Assembly (NCBI GenBank): GCA_019187665.1
Contig: JABARH010000019.1
Span: forward strand, 26,866 to 90,865
Direction: 5' to 3'
Length of the DNA: 64,000 nt
DNA from: Anaerolineales bacterium
GTDB lineage: Bacteria > Chloroflexota > Anaerolineae > Anaerolineales > Villigracilaceae
Below the pieces are notes generated by a model. That model ran no database searches, had not been told where the DNA came from, and saw only the letters and a list, made by a program, of their open reading frames with translations. The position numbers and the translations under genes are program-made. Below, piece by piece: positions 42,458-49,768 of the stretch. The first letter of the stretch is position 1, and every line of letters starts with the position of its first letter.

Positions 42458-42485
42458 ATTATACCAGTCGCCCGTCTGATATAAT
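42458..42485. promoter_or_regulatory. Divergent -10 boxes of the LysM-protein gene and purA
   Basis: On the minus strand, TATAAT at 42458-42463 is 8 bases from the LysM-protein ATG. On the plus strand, TATAAT at 42480-42485 is 17 bases from the purA ATG and precedes GGAGG. Confidence 0.45.
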
Positions 42486-42502
42486 TTGCGCGGAGGATTC
42501 TT

Positions 42503-43792
42503 ATGCCACTCAATATCATTGTCGGCGTGCAGTGGGGTGATGAAGGCAAGGGACGCATTGTGGATTATCTTGCGGCGGGCGCGGATTACGCGGCCCGCTA
42601 TAACGGGGGTGACAACGCCGGGCATACGGTGACAGTTGGAAGCAAAATCTTCAAATTACATCTCGTGCCGTCGGGCATCGTTCACCCACACACGATCGGC
42701 GTGCTGGGCAACGGCATGGTCGTCAACCCGCACACGCTGCTGGCGGAAATGTCCGGCTTGCGCGGGGCGGGCGTTTCGATCGCGCCGCAGCGGTTGCATA
42801 TTTCGCCCGCCGCGCATCTCATCACACCGGCGCACCGCGCGCTGGATAAGGCGCAGGAAAGATCGCTCGGCAAGGGGCTGCTCGGTACGACCGGGCGCGG
42901 CATTGGTCCGGCCTACACCGACAAGGCCGCGCGGCGCGGGTTACGCATGGCAGACCTGCTCGCGCCGGATTTTCGTGACCGCCTGCGCGATCACCTGCTC
43001 GCCGCCAACCGGATATTGAACCTGCTCGGCGCGCCGGGGCTGGAGGTGGACTCTGAAATCGAGACGTATCTCAACCAGACCTCGCGGCTGGCGTTGTACA
43101 TTCACGATGTTTCCGGCGAATTACACCTTGCCATGCAGCAGGGACAAATCATCCTGGCAGAGGGCGCGCAGGGTACATTGCTCGACATTGATCATGGAAC
43201 GTACCCCTTTGTAACCAGTTCGACCACACTCGCGCCCGCCGCGCTGACCGGCCTGGGACTCGGCATGGCTGCGGCGCGCGAGGCGAGTGTGCTGGGTGTG
43301 ACGAAAGCCTTTCAGACGCGCGTCGGTTCGGGGCCCTTTCCCACCGAGGTGCAGGGCGAGATGGCCGAACGCTTACGCGGTACGGGCGCCAATCCCTGGG
43401 ACGAATTTGGCACCACCACCGGGCGTCCGCGTCGCGTGGGTTGGTTGGACGGGGTTTTGCTGCGCTATGCGGTACGCGTCAACGGCCTGACCGAGTTGGT
43501 CATCACCAAACTTGATATTCTCTCCGGTATCCCAAAACTTCAACTGTGCACCGGCTACACAGTCAACAGTACGCTGATCCGCGATCTGCCCGGCGGCGCG
43601 GACGGTCTCTCTGCCTGCACACCGGTTTATGAAGAACTACCCGGTTGGACGGAGGATGTCACCCATGTCCGCAAGTGGAAGAACTTGCCGAAGAACGCGC
43701 AAAAATATTTGGAAAAAATTTCTTCGCTGGCCGAAACGCCGATCAAACTCGTGTCACTCGGGCCGGAGCGCGAACAGATTTTGGAGGTGTGA
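42503..43792 (+). CDS. purA: Adenylosuccinate synthetase
   Basis: It makes adenylosuccinate from IMP, aspartate and GTP, the first committed step to AMP. The 429 residues match PurA. Visible are VGVQWGDEGKGRIVDYLA (catalytic Asp and P-loop), NAGHTV, GTTGRGIGPAYTDKAAR, ILAEGAQGTLLDIDHGTYPF, VTSSTT, GVTKAFQTRVGSGPFPTE, TGRPRRVGWLD and ITKLDILSG. GGAGG lies 7 bases before the ATG. No other pur gene is adjacent. Confidence 0.97.
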   Translation: MPLNIIVGVQWGDEGKGRIVDYLAAGADYAARYNGGDNAGHTVTVGSKIFKLHLVPSGIVHPHTIGVLGNGMVVNPHTLLAEMSGLRGAGVSIAPQRLHISPAAHLITPAHRALDKAQERSLGKGLLGTTGRGIGPAYTDKAARRGLRMADLLAPDFRDRLRDHLLAANRILNLLGAPGLEVDSEIETYLNQTSRLALYIHDVSGELHLAMQQGQIILAEGAQGTLLDIDHGTYPFVTSSTTLAPAALTGLGLGMAAAREASVLGVTKAFQTRVGSGPFPTEVQGEMAERLRGTGANPWDEFGTTTGRPRRVGWLDGVLLRYAVRVNGLTELVITKLDILSGIPKLQLCTGYTVNSTLIRDLPGGADGLSACTPVYEELPGWTEDVTHVRKWKNLPKNAQKYLEKISSLAETPIKLVSLGPEREQILEV

Positions 43793-44072
43793 GGCGGGGC
43801 TGGTACATACAATTGGGAGAGGGGCAATTCACGGGCGTTGTCAGGGAAGAGCGCCCTTTCCGCTCAAATCATTTGAGTCCAGCCAGCGTTCTCTCGCAGG
43901 ACGAAGCGAAAGCCCTGACTGAGTATAATCAGTAGATCACGAAAACCCTGCGTAGGTTGCGATCTCTATCGCAACCTGGCGGTAGAGACCGCCAAATACG
44001 CGCTTTCGTGAAGTACTGATAATCACGACAGGACATTCTCAAGTTAATCGAATATTACTCACTGGAGTTCCC
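43793..44072. other. 280-base gap with hairpins and a dispersed element
   Basis: This holds copy B of the dispersed element (43829-43894) and two small hairpins: GGTTGCGAT-CTCT-ATCGCAACC (about 43957-43978) and GGCGGT-AGAG-ACCGCC (about 43980-43995). A frame running to 43935 ends SNHLSPASVLSQDEAKALTEYNQ and may be a decayed short gene. No supported gene is present. Confidence 0.6.
43829..43894. repeat. Dispersed element, copy B
   Basis: Aligns with 16307-16371 (shared TCACGGGCGTT, AGAGCGCC, CGCTCAAA, CAGCGTTCTCT blocks in the same order). Confidence 0.6.
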
Positions 44073-45293
44073 ATGGTTTCACCTGTCATCGTAGACGCCG
44101 TCCGCACGCCCATCGGCGCGCTGGGCGGGATTCTTTCTTCCGTCCGCCCGGACGATCTCGCCGCGCATGTCATCCGCTCCATTCTCGAACGCAACGCATT
44201 CGATCCCGCGCTGATCGAAGAAGTCTTTTTCGGTTGTGCCAATCAAGCCGGGGAGGATAACCGCAACGTCGCGCGCATGTCCGCTTTGCTCGCGGGACTG
44301 CCCGTCCACGTCGGCGGCGTGACGGTCAACCGTCTGTGCGCTTCCGGGCTGAACGCGGTCAATCAAGCCGCGCGCGCCATCCAGGCTGGGGAAGGGGAGG
44401 TCTACCTCGCGGGCGGAGTCGAATCCATGAGCCGCGCGCCGTACTCCCTTCCGAAAGCCGAAGCGGGATTTTCGTTCGGCAACCTGACCGCCTGGGACAC
44501 CGCCCTCGGCTGGCGTTATCCAAATCCGGCGATGAAGGAAAAACATGGGACTGAATCGATGGGCGAGACCGCCGAAAACATCGCCGCCGAACGCCCGCAT
44601 TGGACGCGCGAAAAGCAGGACGAATTTTCCGTCCGTTCGCACCGCCGCGCCATCGCCGCGATCGACTCGGGCCGCTTCGCGCAGGAGATCGTCCCGCTTT
44701 CGATCCCGCAAAAAAAAGGCGACCCGAAAATCGTGGACACGGACGAACGCCCGCGCCGCGACACGACCATGGAATCGCTGGGCAGGTTAAAACCCGCCTT
44801 CAAAAAAGATGGAACCGTCACGGCGGGAAACTCGTCTGGACTCAATGACGGAGCCGCCGCGTTGTTGATGATGAGCGAGGACAAAGCCGCCGCGCTGAAT
44901 CTTAAACCGCTGGCGCGCGTCGTCGCCTCCGCCTCGGCGGGAGTCGCGCCGCGTGTGATGGGCTACGGTCCCATCCCCGCCACGAAGAAAGCCCTCGAAC
45001 GCGCCGGATTGAACATTGGAGACATCGCCCTGATGGAACTCAACGAAGCCTTCGCCGTTCAAGCCTTGGCGGTGATCGAAGACCTCGGCATGGATCCCGA
45101 ACTCGTCAACGTCAACGGCGGCGCGATCGCCATCGGTCATCCGCTGGGCTGTTCCGGCGCGCGCCTCGCCGCCACACTGGTGCATGAAATGCGTTTGCGC
45201 GCCCAGGCGGGCACGCCGGTGAAATATGGCGTGGCGACCTTGTGCGTCGGAGTCGGTCAGGGCGAAGCGACCGTCTTCGAATGGATCGGATGA
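44073..45293 (+). CDS. Acetyl-CoA acetyltransferase (thiolase)
   Basis: It condenses or cleaves acyl-CoA in fatty acid or polyhydroxyalkanoate/ketone metabolism. The 406-residue protein has the catalytic Cys89 ([12 protein letters not shown]), [46 protein letters not shown] (catalytic His) and the C-terminal CVGVGQGEA (second Cys). The spacing is that of degradative/biosynthetic thiolase II. No other beta-oxidation gene is adjacent. The lipoprotein gene that follows is 46 bases away. Confidence 0.94.
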   Translation: MVSPVIVDAVRTPIGALGGILSSVRPDDLAAHVIRSILERNAFDPALIEEVFFGCANQAGEDNRNVARMSALLAGLPVHVGGVTVNRLCASGLNAVNQAARAIQAGEGEVYLAGGVESMSRAPYSLPKAEAGFSFGNLTAWDTALGWRYPNPAMKEKHGTESMGETAENIAAERPHWTREKQDEFSVRSHRRAIAAIDSGRFAQEIVPLSIPQKKGDPKIVDTDERPRRDTTMESLGRLKPAFKKDGTVTAGNSSGLNDGAAALLMMSEDKAAALNLKPLARVVASASAGVAPRVMGYGPIPATKKALERAGLNIGDIALMELNEAFAVQALAVIEDLGMDPELVNVNGGAIAIGHPLGCSGARLAATLVHEMRLRAQAGTPVKYGVATLCVGVGQGEATVFEWIG

Positions 45294-45339
45294 TTTCCTT
45301 TTGGCAAGCGCCGCATTAAAAACAGCCACGAGGTTTTGC

Positions 45340-46461
45340 ATGAAACAACTGCTGCCCTTATTCTTCAGTCTTCTCCTTACCGCTTGCACAACCATTGCGT
45401 CTGCGCCTCCCACGCCGACCCCCGCTCCGCCCACAGACATTCCCCTTGCCATCTTTGACGCGCCGCAACTCACGCAATTTTATTTTGTGGATGAAACCAA
45501 CGGCTGGGGCGTCGCCGAAAATAACATCGTCCGCACAAATGACGGCGGCGTGACCTGGTACGATGCCACGCCGCTCAACGTCGGCGATGTCGGGTACGCG
45601 CCCTTCCAATTCATCGATTCGCAAACAGCCTATCTGCTCATCCCCAACACGGATTACACCACAGGCACACTCTATCGCACCACCGACGGCGGCGCAACGT
45701 GGATTCCAATCGCTGTCCCGTTCGCCACCGCCAGCCTGCAATTTCTCGATTCACAGACCGGCTTCGCCCTGGCTGGGCTGGGCGCGGGCGCAGGCTCCGA
45801 AGCGATCGCCCTCTTTAAAACCGGCGATGGCGGCATGAACTGGACGCGCGTCTACATCAACGACCCAACCACAGACGGATACAGCGACAGCCTGCCGCTC
45901 GGCGGACAAAAAGGCGGCTTTGCATTCATCAACGCCTCGCGCGGATGGGTGGGCGGCAGTGTCCCCATTGACAACTACATTTACCTCTACGCCACGCAAG
46001 ATGGCGGCGCGACCTGGGTGGAAACGAATCTCGCACTGCCGCCCGGCTACGAGTCCGCGCAGACCGGCAACAACGGTCCGCAATTCTTTTCCGGCGATCA
46101 GGGCATCCTCGTCGTCAACCTCGTCGCGCCCGTTGAGCCCGGCGTATTCACCCTCGTCTATCGCACGACCGACGGCGGCATCACCTGGATCCCTGGCGCG
46201 CCGATTCCACGCGGACGCCCGACCGAATTTTATTCCTTCAACGACGGCGTCGCCTGGGTCGAGAATCAATTTTATGCCACGCGCGACGCGGGACAGACCT
46301 GGGGCGCGGTCATCCCCCATGAAGATTTCAGCGACCGCCTCGTCTCCTTCCAGTTCGTCAACGCGCTGACCGGCTTTGTGTTGACCAACCCCTCCGGCGA
46401 CAACCCCACCCTCTACAAAACAACCGACGGCGGCGCGACCTGGACTCTGCTCATCCCGTGA
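45340..46461 (+). CDS. YCF48/BNR-type beta-propeller lipoprotein
   Basis: From ATG 45340 (GAGG upstream) the 373-residue protein has lipobox LLTAC (Cys16), a Thr/Pro linker and about six propeller blades. Each blade has a T-DGG-x-TW core (RTNDGGVTWYD, RTTDGGATWIP, KTGDGGMNWTR, ATQDGGATWVE, RTTDGGITWIP, KTTDGGATWTL). The family includes the photosystem II assembly factor YCF48 and secreted BNR proteins. Here it is more likely a surface or scaffold protein. It overlaps or abuts the next lipoprotein gene. Confidence 0.85.
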   Translation: MKQLLPLFFSLLLTACTTIASAPPTPTPAPPTDIPLAIFDAPQLTQFYFVDETNGWGVAENNIVRTNDGGVTWYDATPLNVGDVGYAPFQFIDSQTAYLLIPNTDYTTGTLYRTTDGGATWIPIAVPFATASLQFLDSQTGFALAGLGAGAGSEAIALFKTGDGGMNWTRVYINDPTTDGYSDSLPLGGQKGGFAFINASRGWVGGSVPIDNYIYLYATQDGGATWVETNLALPPGYESAQTGNNGPQFFSGDQGILVVNLVAPVEPGVFTLVYRTTDGGITWIPGAPIPRGRPTEFYSFNDGVAWVENQFYATRDAGQTWGAVIPHEDFSDRLVSFQFVNALTGFVLTNPSGDNPTLYKTTDGGATWTLLIP

Positions 46462-46469
46462 GGCAACCC

Positions 46470-47393
46470 ATGCACAAACTTCGACTCAGCCTTCTTTCTT
46501 CGCTTCTTGCCTGGAGCCTGGCTTGCTCGCTCGCCTCCATCGTTCCCCTCACCCCAACGCCCACCGCGTACGTTTTCCCCACGAACACTGTTGTCGTCGT
46601 CCCGGCGCTGACAGTGGAACAACTCCAGAACGCCGAATACACCCTGATCGGTTTCGCTGACGCCTCCACGCTGTACAAATTCACCGACGGAACATTTACG
46701 CGCGGCGCCGACCCCTCCGCTGTGGATTATGCCGACCTGCGCCTGCTGGACTTTTTTCCGATGGGCGACTTGAATGAAGACGGCGCGCGGGATGCCGCCG
46801 TGTTGATCGCCGAAAATTATGGCGGCACGGGCGTCTTTGTTTCGATCCATGTCGTCTTGAATGACAACGGTCAACCGCGCGACTCTGCTTCATACATGAT
46901 TGACGACCGCCCGCAGATCAACGCCCTCGAGATCCGCAACGGCGAAATTTTCCTCGACGCGATCGTGCACGACCTGGATGATCCGATGTGCTGTCCCGCT
47001 TCCCCCGTCACGCGCGCCTTCCGGCTGATCGGCAATTCGCTGGCGCTGGTCAACGCCTCCTCGCAGACTCCGGGCGGGCTGTCGCGCGTCATCACCATCG
47101 AGTCCCCGCTGGACGGTCAGGAGGTGAGCGGCGCGCTGGTCATTCGCGGCAACGTCACCATTTCTCCGTTTGAAAATAATCTGGCTCTGCGCGTCTACAA
47201 TGAAAACGGGAATGAATTATTTGTGGGTCCCGTCAACGTGGACGCGGCGGACCTGGGCGCGCCCGGCACGTTCAACGTCACGCTCGACCTGGGCGCGTTT
47301 CCGCCCGGCCGCATCCGCATCGAACTATCCGACCTGAGCGCGGCGGATGGCTCCGTCCTTGCGCTGGATTCGGTGATGGTAATAGTGCGTTAA
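46470..47393 (+). CDS. Lipoprotein with C-terminal Gmad2-like domain
   Basis: ATG 46470 has TGAGG 6 bases upstream; GTG 46458 overlapping the previous stop is an alternative. The 307-residue product has lipobox WSLAC (Cys19), a Thr/Pro spacer and a middle domain of unknown type with a DLNEDGARDAAVLIAEN VCBS/FG-GAP-like segment. A C-terminal Ig-like domain (about 205-300) begins ITIESPLDGQEVSGALVIRG, as in Gmad2. It is probably an envelope protein co-transcribed with the propeller lipoprotein. Confidence 0.78.
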   Translation: MHKLRLSLLSSLLAWSLACSLASIVPLTPTPTAYVFPTNTVVVVPALTVEQLQNAEYTLIGFADASTLYKFTDGTFTRGADPSAVDYADLRLLDFFPMGDLNEDGARDAAVLIAENYGGTGVFVSIHVVLNDNGQPRDSASYMIDDRPQINALEIRNGEIFLDAIVHDLDDPMCCPASPVTRAFRLIGNSLALVNASSQTPGGLSRVITIESPLDGQEVSGALVIRGNVTISPFENNLALRVYNENGNELFVGPVNVDAADLGAPGTFNVTLDLGAFPPGRIRIELSDLSAADGSVLALDSVMVIVR

Positions 47394-47479
47394 GTTTCCA
47401 TCCAATTCACTGGATATTGTGGCGATCGTTTTCCCGCCGCAAGAACGAGTTTCTATTTTCAAAAAGCCCCGATTTGATT

Positions 47480-47509
47480 TTGCAGGAACTGCCCGAATAG
47501 GGATACAAT
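47480..47509 (+). promoter_or_regulatory. Promoter for a leaderless RNase HI gene
   Basis: TTGCAG (47480-47485), an 18-base spacer and TACAAT (47504-47509) end 6 bases before the ATG at 47516, without a Shine-Dalgarno sequence. Confidence 0.5.
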
Positions 47510-47515
47510 TGAAGC

Positions 47516-48136
47516 ATGGCAGTCAAGCAGAAGTTCTATGTAGTCTGGCAAGGGCGCAAGACCGGCGTCTTCACCTCATGGGCGGAGTGTGAGAAGCAGG
47601 TGAAGGGGTTTGAAGACGCGCAATACAAAGCCTTCGATACCCGCGCCTCCGCTGAAACCGCTTTAAAAGGAAAATTTGAAGATTACAAGGGCAAGACACC
47701 GCCGGTGCGCCAGTGGTTGTTTGCCCCGCATCCGCCGCGCCTGCCCAGCGTGTGCGTGGATGCGGCTTGCTCGGGGTCGCCGGGTCCGCTCGAATATCGC
47801 GGCGTGAACACCGAAACCGGCGAGGAAATTTTCAGGGCAGGTCCCTTCCCGGATGGATTGAATAACGTCGGCGAATTTCTCGCCATTGCCCGCGCGCTGG
47901 AATGGCTGGCGCGCAGAAATCTCGAATGGGCGGTGTACACCGATTCCGAAACCGCCATGGCGTGGATCCGCGCCCGGAAATGCAAAACGACGTTGAAGAA
48001 GACACCCGCGAACACCATGTTGTTTCGCTTGATCGCCAGGGCGGAGGAAAGTTTGAAGACGTTCAAATCGGTGCGCGTGTTTAAATGGGATACGCAGGCG
48101 TGGGGCGAGAACCCGGCCGACTTTGGCAGAAAATAG
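47516..48136 (+). CDS. rnhA: Ribonuclease HI with N-terminal hybrid-binding domain
   Basis: It degrades RNA in RNA-DNA hybrids. The 206-residue protein has an N-terminal hybrid-binding/viroplasmin-like domain (residues 4-55, KFYVVWQGRKTGVFTSWAEC). The RNase H fold has catalytic acids in VCVDAACSG, NNVGEFLAIARALEWL, YTDSETAMAW and ENPADFGRK. It resembles the short Bacteroides-type class in which the third strand region is VNTETGEEIF. The next gene begins immediately after its stop codon. Confidence 0.9.
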   Translation: MAVKQKFYVVWQGRKTGVFTSWAECEKQVKGFEDAQYKAFDTRASAETALKGKFEDYKGKTPPVRQWLFAPHPPRLPSVCVDAACSGSPGPLEYRGVNTETGEEIFRAGPFPDGLNNVGEFLAIARALEWLARRNLEWAVYTDSETAMAWIRARKCKTTLKKTPANTMLFRLIARAEESLKTFKSVRVFKWDTQAWGENPADFGRK

Positions 48137-48706
48137 ATGAAGACCGCCCTGCTTGTCATAGACATTCAAAACGACTATTTCCCCGGCGGAAAATATCCGC
48201 TCGTCAACCCGCTCGAGGCGGCGCGCAAAGCGTACATGGTACTGCAATGCTTCCGCGAACACGGCGGATACCATGTCCACATTCAACATGTCGAGCAGGA
48301 ACCCGATGCGGCTTTCTTTGTTTCGGGTGAGCGCGGCACAGACATCCACGATTCAGCCGCGCACTTCGAGGGTGAGCCGATCGTCCAGAAGCATTATCCC
48401 AATTCATTCCGCGAGACGAATCTGCTTGAACTGCTGCGCGGCTGGGGCATCGAGCGCGTCATTGTGACGGGTATGATGACTCATCTGTGCGTGGATGCCA
48501 CCGCCCGCGCCGCCGCCGACTTCGGCTTTGAGGTGATCGTCGCGGCCGATGCCTGCGCCACACGAGAGTTAACTCACGCAGGCACGACCGTCCCGGCCGA
48601 ACAGGTCCATGCGGCGTTTCTTGCGGCGTTGGAATCATACGGGCGGGTGATGACCTCGGAACAAGTGATCGCGTTACTGGCTGGAGAGTACGCCTTCAGT
48701 CCATAG
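48137..48706 (+). CDS. Isochorismatase-family cysteine hydrolase
   Basis: The 189-residue protein has the catalytic triad of the family: Asp9 (LLVIDIQNDYF), Lys (IVQKHYPNSF) and Cys (MTHLCVDATARAA). The substrate is unknown; nicotinamidase-like or N-carbamoyl amidase roles are typical. It follows rnhA with no gap, so it is co-transcribed. Confidence 0.9.
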   Translation: MKTALLVIDIQNDYFPGGKYPLVNPLEAARKAYMVLQCFREHGGYHVHIQHVEQEPDAAFFVSGERGTDIHDSAAHFEGEPIVQKHYPNSFRETNLLELLRGWGIERVIVTGMMTHLCVDATARAAADFGFEVIVAADACATRELTHAGTTVPAEQVHAAFLAALESYGRVMTSEQVIALLAGEYAFSP

Positions 48707-48730
48707 GCCCCCGTAAGCAGCACTGCATCT

Positions 48731-48925
48731 CTATCGCATCCAGCGGCGGCGGGCAACGACAATGGGAATCACAACGATCAGAACAATGATCACGCCCATT
48801 GTAACTACCGCGTCGGTGGAACCGGCCACAGTCTGGTCGCCGTTTTGAAACCGCGCGAAAAGAAAACGGCCCAACGAAGCGGCCACCCAGCCGGGAGGCG
48901 GGAAGGAGGCGAAAAAATCTTCCAT
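48731..48925 (-). CDS. Possible small membrane protein, 64 aa
   Basis: From ATG 48925 the product would be MEDFFASFPPPGWVAASLGR and onward, with one C-terminal hydrophobic helix (VVTMGVIIVLIVVIPIVVA) and a basic end. No ribosome binding site is clear and I know no family. The helix with positive tail suggests a real small protein, but it could be a spurious frame. Confidence 0.4.
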   Translation of the reverse strand: MEDFFASFPPPGWVAASLGRFLFARFQNGDQTVAGSTDAVVTMGVIIVLIVVIPIVVARRRWMR

Positions 48926-49032
48926 GAGACTGCCCGGCAGTATATCACGGACAGCAACGCGCGTCCCCGCCAGGATTTCACGCCAGTTTTTAAAATTGTG
49001 ACTTTGATCTCTTAATCCCGGATGAAATATAT

Positions 49033-49038
49033 TATAAT
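49033..49038 (+). promoter_or_regulatory. Possible -10 box of the alternative complex III operon
   Basis: TATAAT at 49033-49038, 152 bases before actA. No good -35 is seen. If used, the leader contains the hairpin at 49138-49164. Confidence 0.35.
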
Positions 49039-49137
49039 TGCGCCGCTTGTCACAGACACAGATTTTCCGTAACCGTGATTTGGCGGGAATAGGGAATCTG
49101 TGTGCGCTCCCTGACAATTGATCATCTTGGTATTTCC

Positions 49138-49164
49138 ACAAAGTCTCCGCACGGGAGACTTTGT
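49138..49164 (+). promoter_or_regulatory. Perfect hairpin in the actA leader
   Basis: ACAAAGTCTCC (49138-49148) is exactly inverted as GGAGACTTTGT (49154-49164) with a 5-base loop, 25 bases before the actA ATG. There is no T-run, so it is more likely a 5'-UTR stability or binding element than a terminator. Confidence 0.55.
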
Positions 49165-49189
49165 GATTACTTTCATCTCAGGAGATGCT

Positions 49190-49747
49190 ATGATCCAGAA
49201 GGCTTTCAAATGGCTGATGCAGCCACTGGGTCTGGCGGCAGTGCTGATCGTCGCGCTCGCGGTGTTCAGTCTCGTGGTTTGGGGAATTGCCCAAACACAG
49301 AAGCCGCCGGAACAGCCGGTGCCGCAGTTCCCACACCAATTACATGTTTCGTTTGGCGTTCAATGCCTGTATTGCCATCCCGGCGCGGTGCGCGGACCCT
49401 CACCGGGCCTGCCCACCGTATCCAAATGCTGGGGTTGTCACCAGCAGATCGCCAAGACTCAAACCAGCGTCAAACTGGCCCCGCTCAAGGCCGCGCACGA
49501 TTCTGGCACGCCCTTGCAATGGGTGCCGGTAGCGCAGGTGCCAGACTTTGTACAGTTTAATCACCGCCCGCATGTGGCCGCCGGGCTGAATTGCGAAAAC
49601 TGTCATGGCGATCTTTCCAAAGTGGACATCTACGAGAATCCACAAGTGATGAACATGGGTTGGTGTCTTGCCTGTCACAAGGAAAAATCTGCGGGCAACC
49701 CCGAGCTGTACATCAAACTGACCGATTGTGGCACCTGCCATTATTAA
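49190..49747 (+). CDS. actA: Alternative complex III subunit ActA, pentahaem cytochrome c
   Basis: ActA is the membrane-anchored multihaem cytochrome of the quinol:electron acceptor oxidoreductase. From ATG 49190 (CAGGAG upstream) the 185-residue protein has one N-terminal helix (about 14-35) and five CxxCH sites: CLYCH, CWGCH, CENCH, CLACH, CGTCH. The motif NMGWCLACHKEK matches other ActA proteins. It is the first gene of a seven-gene rightward cluster. Confidence 0.93.
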   Translation: MIQKAFKWLMQPLGLAAVLIVALAVFSLVVWGIAQTQKPPEQPVPQFPHQLHVSFGVQCLYCHPGAVRGPSPGLPTVSKCWGCHQQIAKTQTSVKLAPLKAAHDSGTPLQWVPVAQVPDFVQFNHRPHVAAGLNCENCHGDLSKVDIYENPQVMNMGWCLACHKEKSAGNPELYIKLTDCGTCHY

Positions 49748-49768
49748 ACCGGGCGAAAGGATAAACGC

